A stretch of 64,000 nt of DNA from Cricetomys ansorgei (lineage: Eukaryota > Chordata > Mammalia > Rodentia > Nesomyidae). The DNA lies in contig JAMJFZ010000289.1 of NCBI GenBank assembly GCA_026225945.1, positions 4,337,001-4,401,000 of the forward strand, read 5' to 3'. Both the position numbers and the translations under genes were made by a program. Below are positions 11,596-22,284 of this stretch, one piece after another (the first letter of the stretch is position 1; each line of letters opens with the position of its first letter). The notes under the pieces are model-generated. The model worked only from the letters and a program-made list of their open reading frames with translations. It was not told where the DNA came from and searched no databases.

Positions 11596-14500
11596 TGCAA
11601 TTAGTTTATCCCCCAAACCCATCTGTGATTATTCAGTATTAATGGCTGTTTAATGTCAAGTATGTGATTGTTTTTCTTTCAGATTCAAATATAGAACTTT
11701 TACCAGGATGTCATGGTATTGTAAAGTGGTCATTAGACTTGGAGAATTTGTGACATTCGTTTTAAACATATTATCTCACTATCTGCAGAGAACCATGTTT
11801 CTAACAAATGTTCTGGGTTGATTTTTCCCCGTCATTCGTATTATGAATAATTAGTTCAATCATGAATCCAATGAATCATTTTAGTGACTATATTTCCTGA
11901 AATCTGTCTATAGGTTCAATATTATTCAGGTACGTTCCCATGATGAATTTTAATGATTTGATTAATACACAAGATACTTTTGCCAATTTGCAAATATGAT
12001 CTATAGAAAGAGTCTGCAATCACCCATATCATAGTCATCTGGAATCATGATCCACTGAGTAAGTGCTTCCTTAGCCTGAGACTAGAATTAAGATTTCAGA
12101 GAAGGTTAAAGCAAATACCCAACAAGCCAAGTCAGGTGAGAGGAAGCGGGAGGCAACATATTAGCTGATTGTGTCACCATTTTTCTAAAGACATCTGTAC
12201 ATTTATATTGTTTCACAAATATCTGCATATTTAAACTATAATTAGAAATTATGAACAGAATTGTATATTTGTATGTTTTGAATAACTTTTATTTTTCTGT
12301 CATTTCTATTTTTTTAGATTTTTGATTATTATTGTATTTTATTTGAATAGTAGATAAAAATGAAGTATATGTCAATAAGATACAACTACATAAACACCAG
12401 CAGAAACTTTTACTTTCAATTTTGTGGAATTTTCATCAACAATTGAATTGCAACTAAATGAAATCTTTTTGAAACCTGAATATTAATTATTGATGAAACC
12501 TTTGTAAGAATTTTAAAATGTGATCAAAATCCTCTCATATTTTTTCTATCATGTAGATTTTTTTTGATACTGTTTTGAAGGAAGACGTTCATATACACCA
12601 AGCAAAAATAAACTTTGTTTTAATAGGCATGCTTATTTTCACATTTCCAAAATAATGAAGTGTTCCTCATTCTGGTTTTCTGTAGGTGGCCTGATTATTC
12701 TCATTTTGTAATATTGTTGCTATCAGGTTTGGGCACAGCATAGTTGTTAAGATGCTGATTTTGTGTGTGGTGGTAGTGATTAATGGAAAGAAAAACTCAT
12801 CAGGATCATCCCAGAAATGAATTGAGCTCACAGCAACTTTTGTTCTGCAGTGGACTTTTTGCAAACATCGTATAATCCATTAGAGATGGAAAGTTATAAC
12901 AGGAATGCTGACAGTCCACTCTATAGCTGTATGAAAGGCTTTCTTTGCTGATTCATTAATCTCTGCTGAAGACAGTCCCATGTCTTTTTTACAAATCAAA
13001 TCCTCCCTTTACAGTGGAGTCAGGTCAAATAGTGAAGCCTTCCGAACTCTTCAGGAGGAAGGAAATAGATGATACTGACATCTCCATTGCTTTAAGCAGA
13101 GTCCGACAGCAGAGAGCTGCGGATGAAGTGCTTTGTTAAAGTGGACTAAGGGCTATTTTTAGGCAGTGTGGATTGCCTTTTATTCATCATATCTAATAGC
13201 AGGGGAATGCAGCTAGCTCCTCCATACAGAAATAGAAAGCCAGGAATGAATACAGCACAGATCTGGTCTGCACCTGAGCCCACCTGAGTTGCAGTAGTTC
13301 TTCATCTTAACTGAGAAACCTCAATACATTTTGATTTCCTCTGCTTTTCGTTTCTTCTTTTACTACTTAGAGAATACACTGCCCTTTCATTCAGCATAAC
13401 AACAATTCTGTCTTGTACTTCACTGAATGACTTGTTTTAACCTCCTTAGTCTCAAATGCCTTACAAAGGATGAATGTGAGTTAGACAATTTCTACCGGTC
13501 CTGATAAAATTGGTATTTTGTGAAGATTTCAAAATTGTTAAAATTACCCAGCAATTTGCTCATCTGTAAGGATACAATGTAGAATGCACATGACTAATGA
13601 CATTTACTAGTTGTTTTTTTTGTATTTGTGGATATCTGTACAATTATTTTTTACCAGGTTGAAGATTTTACACTGTGTAAGTAGAAAAGTGAAATTCTAC
13701 CTAAAACATCAGGATACTTAAAGAGCTGTCCATGAAAGAGTCTGGCTTGACTCAGTTTACCACTTACAAAGTGTGATCCTCTAGGCAGAATTTGAACTCC
13801 TTGGTTCTGTTGTCTTAATTGGTGAAATAAAAACAATTGTATGTTAATGCATAAAAGGCACTTACAATAGTAAATGCACCATGTTAAAGACTCAAAAATG
13901 CTACCATTTTGATTTAAAACATTTTATTGGTCACAAATTATATGATTTAACTAACTCTCAATATGAACCTTATATACATATTTTCATCTCATAATCTACA
14001 AAGGACTAATTATAAAATGTCTTACAAATAAACACTACTTGATCTAACTGCTGATTGCTATTATGAACTTTCTCAGTGATAATTGACTCTTTTTCCTTGT
14101 GCTATATTATCCTGCCTACCATAATCAATTTAATCTTTAAAATGATGACTAGAATAATATACTTGATAAGAAGCAAGTATATAATGAAATCATTCTTCTC
14201 CATTGATTAATTTTAAATTTAGCATATGCTGTCTCAGCACATTTGGAATTTCATTTGCTCCTCTGTATTTTGGTATTACACAAACTATAGAAATAACCTG
14301 AAGACACTGTAGTTACAGGGTATAGAACAGTGGGTACTGCTTTTATCCTGAAATAAGTTTTAGCAAAATTATTAAGCTGTTTGGCTCCTGCCCCTTCCTA
14401 CTGTGACTCCCCTATTCCCTATCATTGTCTACTTGACCCTTCCACACAGAAACATTTCTATTAGGTAATAGAGAAAATTTTGATACAAAATGTATTAAGA

Positions 14501-14645
14501 TTTGAAGTGAACACCTGGTAAATTACATCTTTTTCTGTTTAAACTTATGAAAGAATTGGAGGTAACCGATACACAATAACAGCCCGTGTATTTGTGGGCA
14601 CAAAGCTTTCCCGGAGTGTCTAAAGCATGGCATGTTAAAAGACTA
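11595..14645. other. Unassigned 3-kb stretch
   Basis: No repeat or gene recognised. The part 12860-13300 is the least AT-rich and most complex, without simple repeats, and includes phrases such as 'gcagagtccgacagcagag'. It could be a conserved non-coding element, but that cannot be decided from one sequence. Confidence 0.5.
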
Positions 14646-14647
14646 AA

Positions 14648-14795
14648 AATAATAGCTAAACCTTATCAAACACTTAACAATGTAGGCTTTGTGTTAAATG
14701 CCTAAATGTTCTACGTGCTTTTTTTTGTGACACATAGATGTAAGTGCTGCTATTATTTGTACAATACAAAGTACTAGCGTGAGGCACAAACAAGT
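14648..14795 (-). mobile_element. MIR SINE, minus strand
   Basis: The plus strand follows the reverse complement of MIR in order: 'aataatagctaaaccttat', 'aaacacttaacaatgtagg', 'tgctattatttgtacaatac', 'gtgaggcacaaacaagttc'. These correspond to the consensus tttattgagcacttact, tactattat and gaggcacagagagg blocks. It is strongly diverged. Confidence 0.6.
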
Positions 14796-15186
14796 TCATT
14801 TTATTTCAGTTATGCTTCATGGGGGACACTGAACTTGAAGATAAGTCTGCCCATCCTTTACCTCAAAGTGTTTTAAATTCCATAAAACACTAGCAGCAAA
14901 GATGACCAAAATTAAAATACAGGCACAGTTCTCCTGGGAGTTCTGTTCCCTCCTCACTCTGTTGTCCTCATGGAAAGCACAGCAAGCACTTTGTGACCTC
15001 CACTGAAGTCAAGCCACCAACAGACAGGTTCTGTTTGCCCTTGTTTGTGCCTCTTGACATCACTCTCTCCTGTCTTGTCCTTCATCTTGCATTAGATGTT
15101 GGTTTGCAGAGCTTTAAGGGGTTTGTGCTTCCCATTCTTTTCTGAATGTCTGTGTTCCTAGTCTCTCCTTTTCTAAATGTACTGAC
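14796..15186. other. Unassigned sequence
   Basis: No repeat recognised. If the relic at 15187-15635 is a retrocopy, this stretch would hold its 3' UTR, since the reverse strand carries AATAAA near 14810. I see no poly(A) tail beyond it. Confidence 0.4.
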
Positions 15187-15635
15187 CTACTTTGTACAGT
15201 GCTTTATAAAGGAAAGTCTGGGAGTTTCATTTCCCAGGTCTAGTTCCTCTGCTTGCTCTAAAGTCTGGTTTGGCTCTGAAGCAACGAGCACATCAGCTCT
15301 TTGTAGCACAGAATTTATTTTCCTTTTGTCTTTCACATTTTTTGCTCCTTTCTTGGTCAGAAGCATCATTATTTGTACTACTTCTGCCACTCGGGAAATT
15401 TTCAGTGGCTCAGTATTTATTTTTTAATCATTGAATATTCGGTCCTATTTTGAATTACGCAACTTTGACACAGAGCACCAATCTCTGTTGTCAACTGTAG
15501 CTGTGTCCTGTGATTAGGTACTGCCTTTGTTTCACACTCTGCATTTGGTAATGTTAGAAGTGTTTGGATTTCTGACTTCAAGAAATTCAAGTAAAACACT
15601 ATCCCCCTGATGGTGAATTGGAGACATGCTATCAT
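15187..15635 (-). pseudogene. Possible retropseudogene relic, unidentified
   Basis: Two adjacent minus-strand frames, 15417-15635 (72 codons) and 15187-15390 (67 codons), have balanced, protein-like composition. The second has charged segments such as 'TKKGAKNVKDKRKINS' and 'LEQAEELDLGNETPR'. They lie in different frames separated by a stop, as a frameshifted retrocopy would. I do not recognise the parent. There is no poly(A) tail or target duplication in view, so chance open frames remain the main alternative. Confidence 0.2.
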
Positions 15636-16019
15636 TGCCCTTTAAATAGAAGGAGGATATCACATAAACAAAGAGGAAAATTTATTGAAGAGTTGGGAAT
15701 TGTGCTCAGGATAATCCTGGAATTTAATGGTAGAAACAGAAGAAGAAAGCTCCTGCATATGGGAAAGAAATCTTGGGAAACAACCATTGATACTGAAATC
15801 AGAGATATGTATGAAGAACTAATAACTTATTGTAATAGAAACTGAAGCCCTATAACCCAGTAGAAGAGAAAGTGTTGAAAAGTTAAAATTGAATATAATG
15901 TTATATGTTCAAGTTGAAGATTCAAATGCATACAAAAGTAACTGAAGGTTTTTGAATTCCATGAATAGCCTCGCAAGAATCCAGTAAAAATTGTCTTAGT
16001 GTACTTATTTTATTTTGTT
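15636..16019. other. Unassigned sequence
   Basis: Purine-rich plus strand between the possible relic and the L1 3' UTR. A 75-codon plus-strand frame (15618-15845) has no recognisable motif. Confidence 0.45.
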
Positions 16020-16690
16020 TCTTATATATATTTAAATTTTTCTTTTCTCATGCAATCATCTGACCCCATTCCTCTTGTGTCTCCACCTATCTGGTACTCC
16101 CAGCTTCCCCAGATCTATCCCCCATCACCACCCACAAATATCCCTCCTGCTTCTACCCATAAATGAATCCCCCCCCAGGGTTACAGCACAATCAGGTCAT
16201 GGCAGAGCAGGATGGAACAAAGTCAAGCACCAATCCCTAAGTCAAGGATGGGCCAGGCAGCCCAACAGGAAAAACGGGCAGGTAAAATGGTCAGAGACAC
16301 CCCAACTCTAGCCTGTAGGAGTTTTTTCAAGAACACCAATCCAAACACACATATTTAGGTGACCCTGCAAGTTCTGTGCCTGTCCCTTCAGTCTCTGTTC
16401 CTTCAGCCCCTAAGAGTGCTAGTCAGTTGACACTATGTTCTCCTGATGTCCTTGACCCTTCTGGTATCTGCCATATGTACTCTCCCTCTTCTGTGGGGTT
16501 CCCTGATCTCTGCATGATGTTTGGCCCTGGGGCCTCTGCATAGGCTCATCTTAGCTGCTGGAATGGGCCTCTCTGGTGAGGACTGGGTTAGGTACTGATG
16601 ATCTCGAGCAGAGCATGATATCATTAGAAATTGTCTCCAGTGTCTAGTTTCTGGCTATCCTACAGTTTTAGGCAGGGGTTCCTTCCTTTC
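16020..16690 (-). mobile_element. LINE-1 3' UTR, minus strand
   Basis: In order on the plus strand: a C-rich section (16050-16175, with a run of eight C), 'gggccaggcagcccaacagg', 'gtcagagacaccccaactct', 'ttcttcagtctctgttc'-like text near 16390, 'gttctcctgatgtccttgac', and 'ctgtggggttccctgatct'. This is the block order of the antisense of a rodent Lx/L1 3' UTR. At about 670 bases it is one of the longer 3' UTR copies here. Confidence 0.83.
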
Positions 16691-17464
16691 ATTAAGTTTT
16701 CTGCAATATCATTTGCAAGTTAACATCAGAAAATCAAAGCAAAATTTTGTAAATCTCATTGGTTATGTACACTACAAAGCTAAAAATGAACATATACTAT
16801 CAGTTGATTATTCAGCGATTTCAATGGTTATGACCTTTAAATCATTTTGTATGGTAGGAAATTGAAGATGCTAGGTGACACACAAGTATAATATGCTAGT
16901 GTCTCTGACAAACAAATCAGGTTAACAGCTATTGAAGAAGTTAGTAATTAGTCTAAATAGTAAGTTTCAATAGCAAAGTAAAATAGGAATGTTTGTAGAA
17001 CAGAGTAAGAGTTAAAAGTCCTTTCTACAAGAATTGCCAAAGTTTGAGGAGCTCTTTCCTCACATTGAAAGTGTTAGGATGCACAACATGCTGTCAGGGG
17101 TACAGGTAAAAAAAAGGCTTAGGATATCTGAAGGACAACAGACATTTTAAAGAAAAGCAAAGAAAGAGGAGATAGGGAAATGTGTGGTACCACAGTGAAG
17201 TAAGGAGGAACAACTGGTAAACCTGTCTTCTCACAGACCACTGAGAAACAGAGAAGTGTCCTTTTATAGATACCTATGATGTTCCTTGATTTCTGTGAAC
17301 CAAATTCTTAGATAACTCATAGCAAGTGCTACAGACTCAGACATTGAGAACAAGCAAGCAGAAAGGCTCTAGACTGAGAAGAAAAAGCTTTGAAGCAAAA
17401 CCATGGAGTATGCGGTGAGATAGAAACTTGGTCTGAGCCAAAGTCCATTGGATAACGAGACACA
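16691..17464. other. Unassigned sequence
   Basis: No feature supported. The 3' 130 bases before 17465 are purine-rich and could be a diverged upstream part of the L1 ORF1 fragment that follows, but I cannot align them. Confidence 0.45.
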
Positions 17465-17850
17465 CAGACACCCACAGAAGAAAGACATATTGAAAGTCAA
17501 AAATAGAGCAACAACAGATTTCTCAACAGTATTTTTAAAATCTAGGAGGGCTTTAAATGATGTATTTTAATCTCTGAATCTTAATCATGACCAGCACAAA
17601 TTACTATATTTAGAAAAACAATTACTGATGAAAAGGGAAAAAACTCAACAATAAACCAGGCTAAAAGATCTCATGACCACTAAGCAAGTGCTATAAAATA
17701 TTCTCTAAAGGATTCTTTGGACTGCAGAGAAACATAATCACATCTTAGAGGCTTCCAGAAAGGATAAAACTTGCTAAAACAATAGTTAAACAAACAGGTT
17801 CTAGGAAGACCCTAAACTTCTACAAGTTTACAAAAGACCCATTTAAATGA
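17465..17850 (+). mobile_element. LINE-1 ORF1 3' end, plus strand, decayed
   Basis: Phrases in order match the 3' end of L1 ORF1: 'acagatttctcaacag', 'aggagggctttaaatgatgt', 'caaattactatatttag', 'ctcatgaccactaagcaagt', 'gaaacataatcacatctta', 'aatagttaaacaaacagg'. The protein, when intact, is the RNA-binding partner of L1 ORF2. Here stops and indels break every frame. It is the only L1 copy in the window that I place on the plus strand. Confidence 0.72.
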
Positions 17851-18305
17851 TTCAGAATGTAATATTTGAGTGGCAATGGTGATGAATTGACATTGTACAT
17901 GGATTTTCTGAGCTACAGATCAGACAGGAATTGTAATTTACCAGCTTTTGTCATGAGCAGAAAACTGCTAGAAATATGAGGACAGTATCAAGTTGGAGCT
18001 ACAGGTACTCACAGAATTTCCTTGGTAGCTGGTTCCTTGAGAATGGGTGAGATGATAGACTGCTGAGCAATAGCCAACCATAGGGATATAAAGACCAGGC
18101 AAGTTAGAACCAGAGGGAGGGGAAAGAGACCAGCAAAGGAAAAGCACGAGGCATAGTGGCCAACAGTCTTAACACATTTGACGTCAAGTAGGGATACCAA
18201 TGGAAACAGTATTGGATTTCTAGATTAAGAAGTCATTGAGAGCCTTAAGAGGGATATTCTCTAAACTTAATGATTAAAGAAAGGGTTCCCAAGAGCACTT
18301 GAAAA
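17851..18305. other. Unassigned sequence
   Basis: No repeat recognised. A 63-codon minus-strand frame (18009-18200) with a hydrophobic centre has no known match that I can name. Confidence 0.5.
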
Positions 18306-18346
18306 TCTGTGCATTGATTAGTATGCACAGACTTCATGAAGTCTGT
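18306..18346. repeat. Two overlapping inverted repeats
   Basis: A 20-base perfect palindrome, 'acagacttcatgaagtctgt', occupies 18327-18346. Overlapping it, 'tctgtgcat' (18306-18314) pairs perfectly with 'atgcacaga' (18323-18331) around an 8-base loop. The two hairpins share 18327-18331 and so exclude each other. Confidence 0.85.
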
Positions 18347-18634
18347 CAAACCTAATTCTGTTCAACTGGTGAAACAAAAGTAATCCATAAAGAAAGAAGA
18401 CGAATATTAGCAAAATAGTACACAGCAGAAAGGTCAAATCACTGTTTGTCTCAATTTGTGTCAGGAGAATAAATTAATTCAGCCACAGAGGGTTTTCCTA
18501 GCCTTATTGATACCAAGTTTTATTTTATCTTCATATACCTCATATCTTTGTGTATTTCTTAAGTTGATGTATATGACGGAAGCAGCTGCAGATGTCTGAC
18601 ATTGATGATAGTAATCACTAATAAATGACACTCA

Positions 18635-18737
18635 TTTATATGTATATGTGTATACATACATTATATATGTGTGTATGTGTTTGTGTGTTATATCTATATA
18701 TAATATATCTATCTATATATATATAATATCTATATCA
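18635..18737. repeat. TA/TG-rich low-complexity tract
   Basis: Mixed TATG, TGTG, TATC and TATA units without a single clean period; typical simple-repeat sequence. Confidence 0.85.
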
Positions 18738-19079
18738 TTTCAAGTTCTATTAAGTGAGGTTCATTTTAATACACTTATTAAGTACTGCCAGATGTTTAAA
18801 AAATAATAATTTGCATAGAGTAAAAATAGTTGAAAACAATGGTAGTCACTGAAGCTGTGCTAGGTGTTAAAGTTGGAAGGCATCCCTAGGCTGACAGTGC
18901 AGGAGTCTGAGAAAAACATGTTATCAGGAGTAGGGTGAAGGGAAAATTTGCTATTACCTACCCACTTGTGGCTTGTGGCTATCCTATCCAGGCTTCTCAC
19001 GTTGCCTGCCTGACTCTCAGGCTCATCACAGCCTTTGTTGCAGTGGTGTGTTCTTTGTATGCCCACAGGGGTCCTCATT

Positions 19080-19116
19080 TCTCTCCCTCTCTCCCTCTCT
19101 CCCTCCCCCTCTCTCA
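19080..19116. repeat. (CTCTCC)n pyrimidine tract
   Basis: About five units of CTCTCC/CTCCCT ending in CTCTCTC. The complementary arginine/glutamate frame is not a gene. Confidence 0.88.
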
Positions 19117-19228
19117 GCATATTAATCACAGTGAATCAGGTCTCACTAAATTCTAGCCTAATGTGAAGCAATACTATCTTCAGCTATCTATTTCTTCTTA
19201 GGTTCCATAGTCCTGAGAGCTGTAACTT

Positions 19229-19817
19229 TTTCTTATTTAGTTTTTGTCAACTTGACACACGTTAGTGTTATTTGGAAAGAGGGAACCGCAATGGAGACTA
19301 TGACCCCACCAGGATGCCCTCTAGGTAAGTCTGTGGGAAATTTTTGATTAAAATTTGATGAGGGAGGACCTTGTCTGTTATTGGTGCCGCTCTTGCACAG
19401 GTGGCCCTGGGCTGTATAAAAAAGTAATCTGAGGAAGCCATCAGGAACAAGTGGCATTCCTCCATGACTTGTGCTTCAATCCTGGACCCAGGCTCTTTCA
19501 TGGAGTTCCTTCCCTGACGTCCCTCAATAATGGACTGCTACATAGAACTGTAAGGCAAATACATTTTTTTTTTCCTTCACCAAGCTACCAAGCTGCCTTT
19601 TTTTGTTTTGTTTTTGTTTGTTTTTTAGAGACAGGGTTTCTCTGTTGCAGCTCTAGCTGTCCTGGAACTCACTCTGTAGAGCAGGCTGGCCTTGAACTCA
19701 CGGAGATCTGCCTGCTTCTGACTCCCACATGTTGGAATTAAAGGCATGTGTCACCACTGCCCAGCTATGCCTTTGGTCATGGTATTTTTAACCACAACAG
19801 AAACCCCAACTAGGACA
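19229..19817 (+). mobile_element. Rodent ERV solo LTR, plus strand, split by a B1
   Basis: Begins around 'tttttgtcaacttgacacac' and ends 'aaaccccaactaggaca' (19817), the two conserved ends of an abundant rodent LTR family. It contains a TATA-like 'gctgtataaaaaag' near 19411-19424, the repeated 'ttccttccctgacgtccctc' block, and a decayed poly(A) signal ('gcaaataca'). A B1 sits at 19601-19767; without it the LTR is about 420 bases. The same family occurs in the opposite direction at 23608-24004. I believe it is RMER-like, but the subfamily is not assigned. Confidence 0.78.
19601..19767 (-). mobile_element. Full-length B1 SINE inserted in the LTR
   Basis: Plus strand shows a T-rich tail, 'gagacagggtttctctgtt', 'ctgtcctggaactcactctg', 'gcaggctggccttgaactca', 'ggaattaaaggcatgtgtca' and the terminal 'ccactgcccagc'. 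This is a near-complete antisense B1. The 7-base 'tgccttt' occurs immediately before (19594-19600) and after (19768-19774), as a target-site duplication. It dates the B1 as younger than the LTR. Confidence 0.92.
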
Positions 19818-20069
19818 AACTTCCATATATGCATTTGAGGAACTCTTCCTTCTAGAATAGAAATCATTGATTTTGCTGGAATTGAAGGAATCCTATAGAG
19901 AAATGACAGGTGATATTACAGTCAATGTTAGAGCAAAATCTGGAATTTTAGAAGTTTCTTGACTTGATTTTGATGACAAACAGGCACTAGTACCATTATC
20001 ATCATGTACAAGCCACCAAGGCCTCTTATCAAACTTCACATCAAACAGAAGCATCTTACGTATGATAGC

Positions 20070-20071
<2 letters not shown>

Positions 20072-20119
<48 letters not shown>

Positions 20120-20136
20120 AGAGAGAGAGAGAGAGG
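20072..20136. repeat. (TG)n(GA)n compound microsatellite
   Basis: About 22 TG units (20072-20116) followed by about nine GA units (20119-20136). The cysteine/valine open frame through it is an artefact. Confidence 0.95.
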
Positions 20137-21165
20137 AGTGTAACATCTCTGCCCGCCTATGGTGTAGATCTGATCTTTCAATTCAGCAACCTCAGTGTGC
20201 ACAGAATTCAGGATACCCTGAGACATAATCTGAATTTTTTTTACTCAATTTAAAAGAAAAAAGAAAAAAAATACAGGCAAAGAGGAATGCAAAGATGATT
20301 GTTGCAATAGCTTAAAAATGAGAAAATGAAACCTGAGTGGAACAGTACCAGTGAGAATCCATGTGACGTGTACAGACAATTTATGTTATAGTTGATAAGT
20401 TGTATCCAAATTGATGAGGGAAGAGAATGTAATGAGTTTATCAATGAAATTGTTACTGAAGAGTTACGATAAATTAAGTTTTCTTGTCAGATCCAACCGT
20501 GTATTACATGCTTGTATTTATGAAGCTAACGTGGTATGATCTGATTTTCATTTAAAAGTAGCCTAGAAGTTTACTTATCAAAGGTAGAAAACACAGCGAT
20601 AGGATAATAGCATAACAGGGCATTGATGGTACCTATCATGGAGCCGTCAGCCTTAGAAACTACAAGCACTAATTGCCTTCAGAAAGGTCTGCTTCGAAAA
20701 CTTCACGTGTGGTAAACAAACACTAAACCTAATTCTAAAGTAGACTAACTGTTCTCCGCCTTCCCCATCTCCATGAGGCTGACCAAGTAGGTTCATGCAT
20801 CATTCTTTATCTGCAATGAGCATTTTGGCTACTTAGACACTTAGTAGAGTCTACCACTACTGAACATTGGTTTTTGAATACTAATATTATATGATGGACA
20901 TAATATTTTTCCAATAGTGTTTAACATTCCTACAAATATATTTTCTTTCTGCTGTAATATCACACAAATACTGCAGGAAAAAACTTGATAATATTGATCA
21001 AACTGTTATCTAAATAACAAAATTTAACAGATAAAATAATAGAGCAAAATACTCAAAACCAACTTAACTTCACATGCAAATCATAACTAGAAAAAAAGAT
21101 TATGACAAAAATAAGACATCTAGAAAGTCATATAAGCATCCTAATGATATTTACAACATGTGCAA
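20137..21165. other. Unassigned sequence
   Basis: No gene or repeat recognised. An A-rich run (20251-20270) is present but with no SINE body beside it. Confidence 0.5.
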
Positions 21166-21334
21166 ATGTTTTTTTTTTTTTTCCAGACAGGGTTTCTCTG
21201 ATGTAACTCTAGCTGTCCTGACATTCACTCTTCCTGACATTCACTCTGTAGACCAGTCTGACTTCAAACTCACAGAGATCTCCTTGCCTCTGCCTCCAGA
21301 GTGCTGGGATTAAAGGCCACCACTGCCCAGCATG
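21166..21334 (-). mobile_element. Full-length B1 SINE with internal duplication
   Basis: A T-run tail (21169-21182) leads into 'cagacagggtttctctgatg', 'ctgtagaccagtctgacttc', 'gagtgctgggattaaaggcc' and the terminal 'caccactgcccagc'. A 16-base unit, 'tcctgacattcactct', occurs twice head to tail (21216-21231, 21232-21247), which normal B1 lacks. The rest is near full length, so the duplication happened inside this copy or its source. Confidence 0.9.
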
Positions 21335-21880
21335 TAAATGTCTGTAAAGAGCAGGAGGGATACATATCTTCTTAGGAATGGATTTAAGGACTTGCTACAG
21401 TATCTGAGTTATGGATTCCAGGAATAAATTCCAGAGATTTTTAGGTAACTATAAATTAAGGCCTTGTAATTCAGAGCATGTGGCTAAACTACTACTGAAA
21501 CAGTAGTGGGGTAGGGGTAAACAGTGCACATTCTTCTCCAGCTTGTTGCATTTATCCACATCATGTTATTTCATTGTCAGAAGCAATCCTTTGTAGACAA
21601 AATTGCTATTATAGTTACTAAATGTACGTGAACTAATAAGAATTATAGAAATATGTATTAATTAAAACAGTGGTTTTTAAGTTATATTTTTGGTCATATT
21701 TATAGTTTCATTATAACAGATGACAGCAAAGTTTACTTGAATTCTATATCCTTTTTTTACTGTGACTTCGTGCATTAGAGCCTTCCTACCTTGTGATTAA
21801 AGCGTGAATTACAAAGGCAGGTCAAAAGGCTACTGAAAGGCTTTCTTCAAATGCACTGTTGACTTTGGTAGCTGCCTTTG
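21335..21880. other. Unassigned sequence
   Basis: Nothing recognised between the B1 and the next LTR. Confidence 0.5.
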
Positions 21881-22284
21881 TCAATGTTCAACTGGTGAAG
21901 AAACACTGCGAACACAGCAGCTCTTATAAAAGGAAACATTTAGAGGGGGCTTGCTTACAGTTTCAGAGGGTCAGATCATGATCGTCACGGGAGGGAGCAT
22001 GGTGGCATGCAGACAGGAATGGTGCTAGAGAAGTGGCTGACAGATTGATACCCTGATCCTCGGGCAACAGGCAAAGAGAGAGATTGGTCCTGGCATGGGC
22101 TTTTAAAACCTCAATGCCCATCCCTAGTGACATACTTCTTCCAACAAGGCCATTCTTACTCCAACAAGGTCATACCTTCAAATGCTTCTAACTGTTTCAC
22201 ATATTTACTTTATATCCCATGGTGACTAAGTATTCAAATATATGAGCCTATGGGAACAATTTTATTCAAAGGAACACCATATCA
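21881..22284 (-). mobile_element. Rodent ERV LTR, minus strand
   Basis: Diagnostic phrases of a common rodent LTR read in antisense: 'cagctcttataaaaggaaac', 'cttgcttacagtttcagagg', 'cagacaggaatggtgctaga', 'ttccaacaaggccattctta', 'atatgagcctatgggaac', ending 'aacaccatatca'. It is related to, but distinct from, the family at 23608. Edges are approximate and no target duplication was found. Confidence 0.72.

Noticed and set aside
19451..19741. 96-codon plus-strand frame with a protein-like C-terminus
   Set aside because: It runs through the LTR into the antisense B1. The 'EQAGLELTEICLL'-type text is the usual false peptide from an antisense B1.
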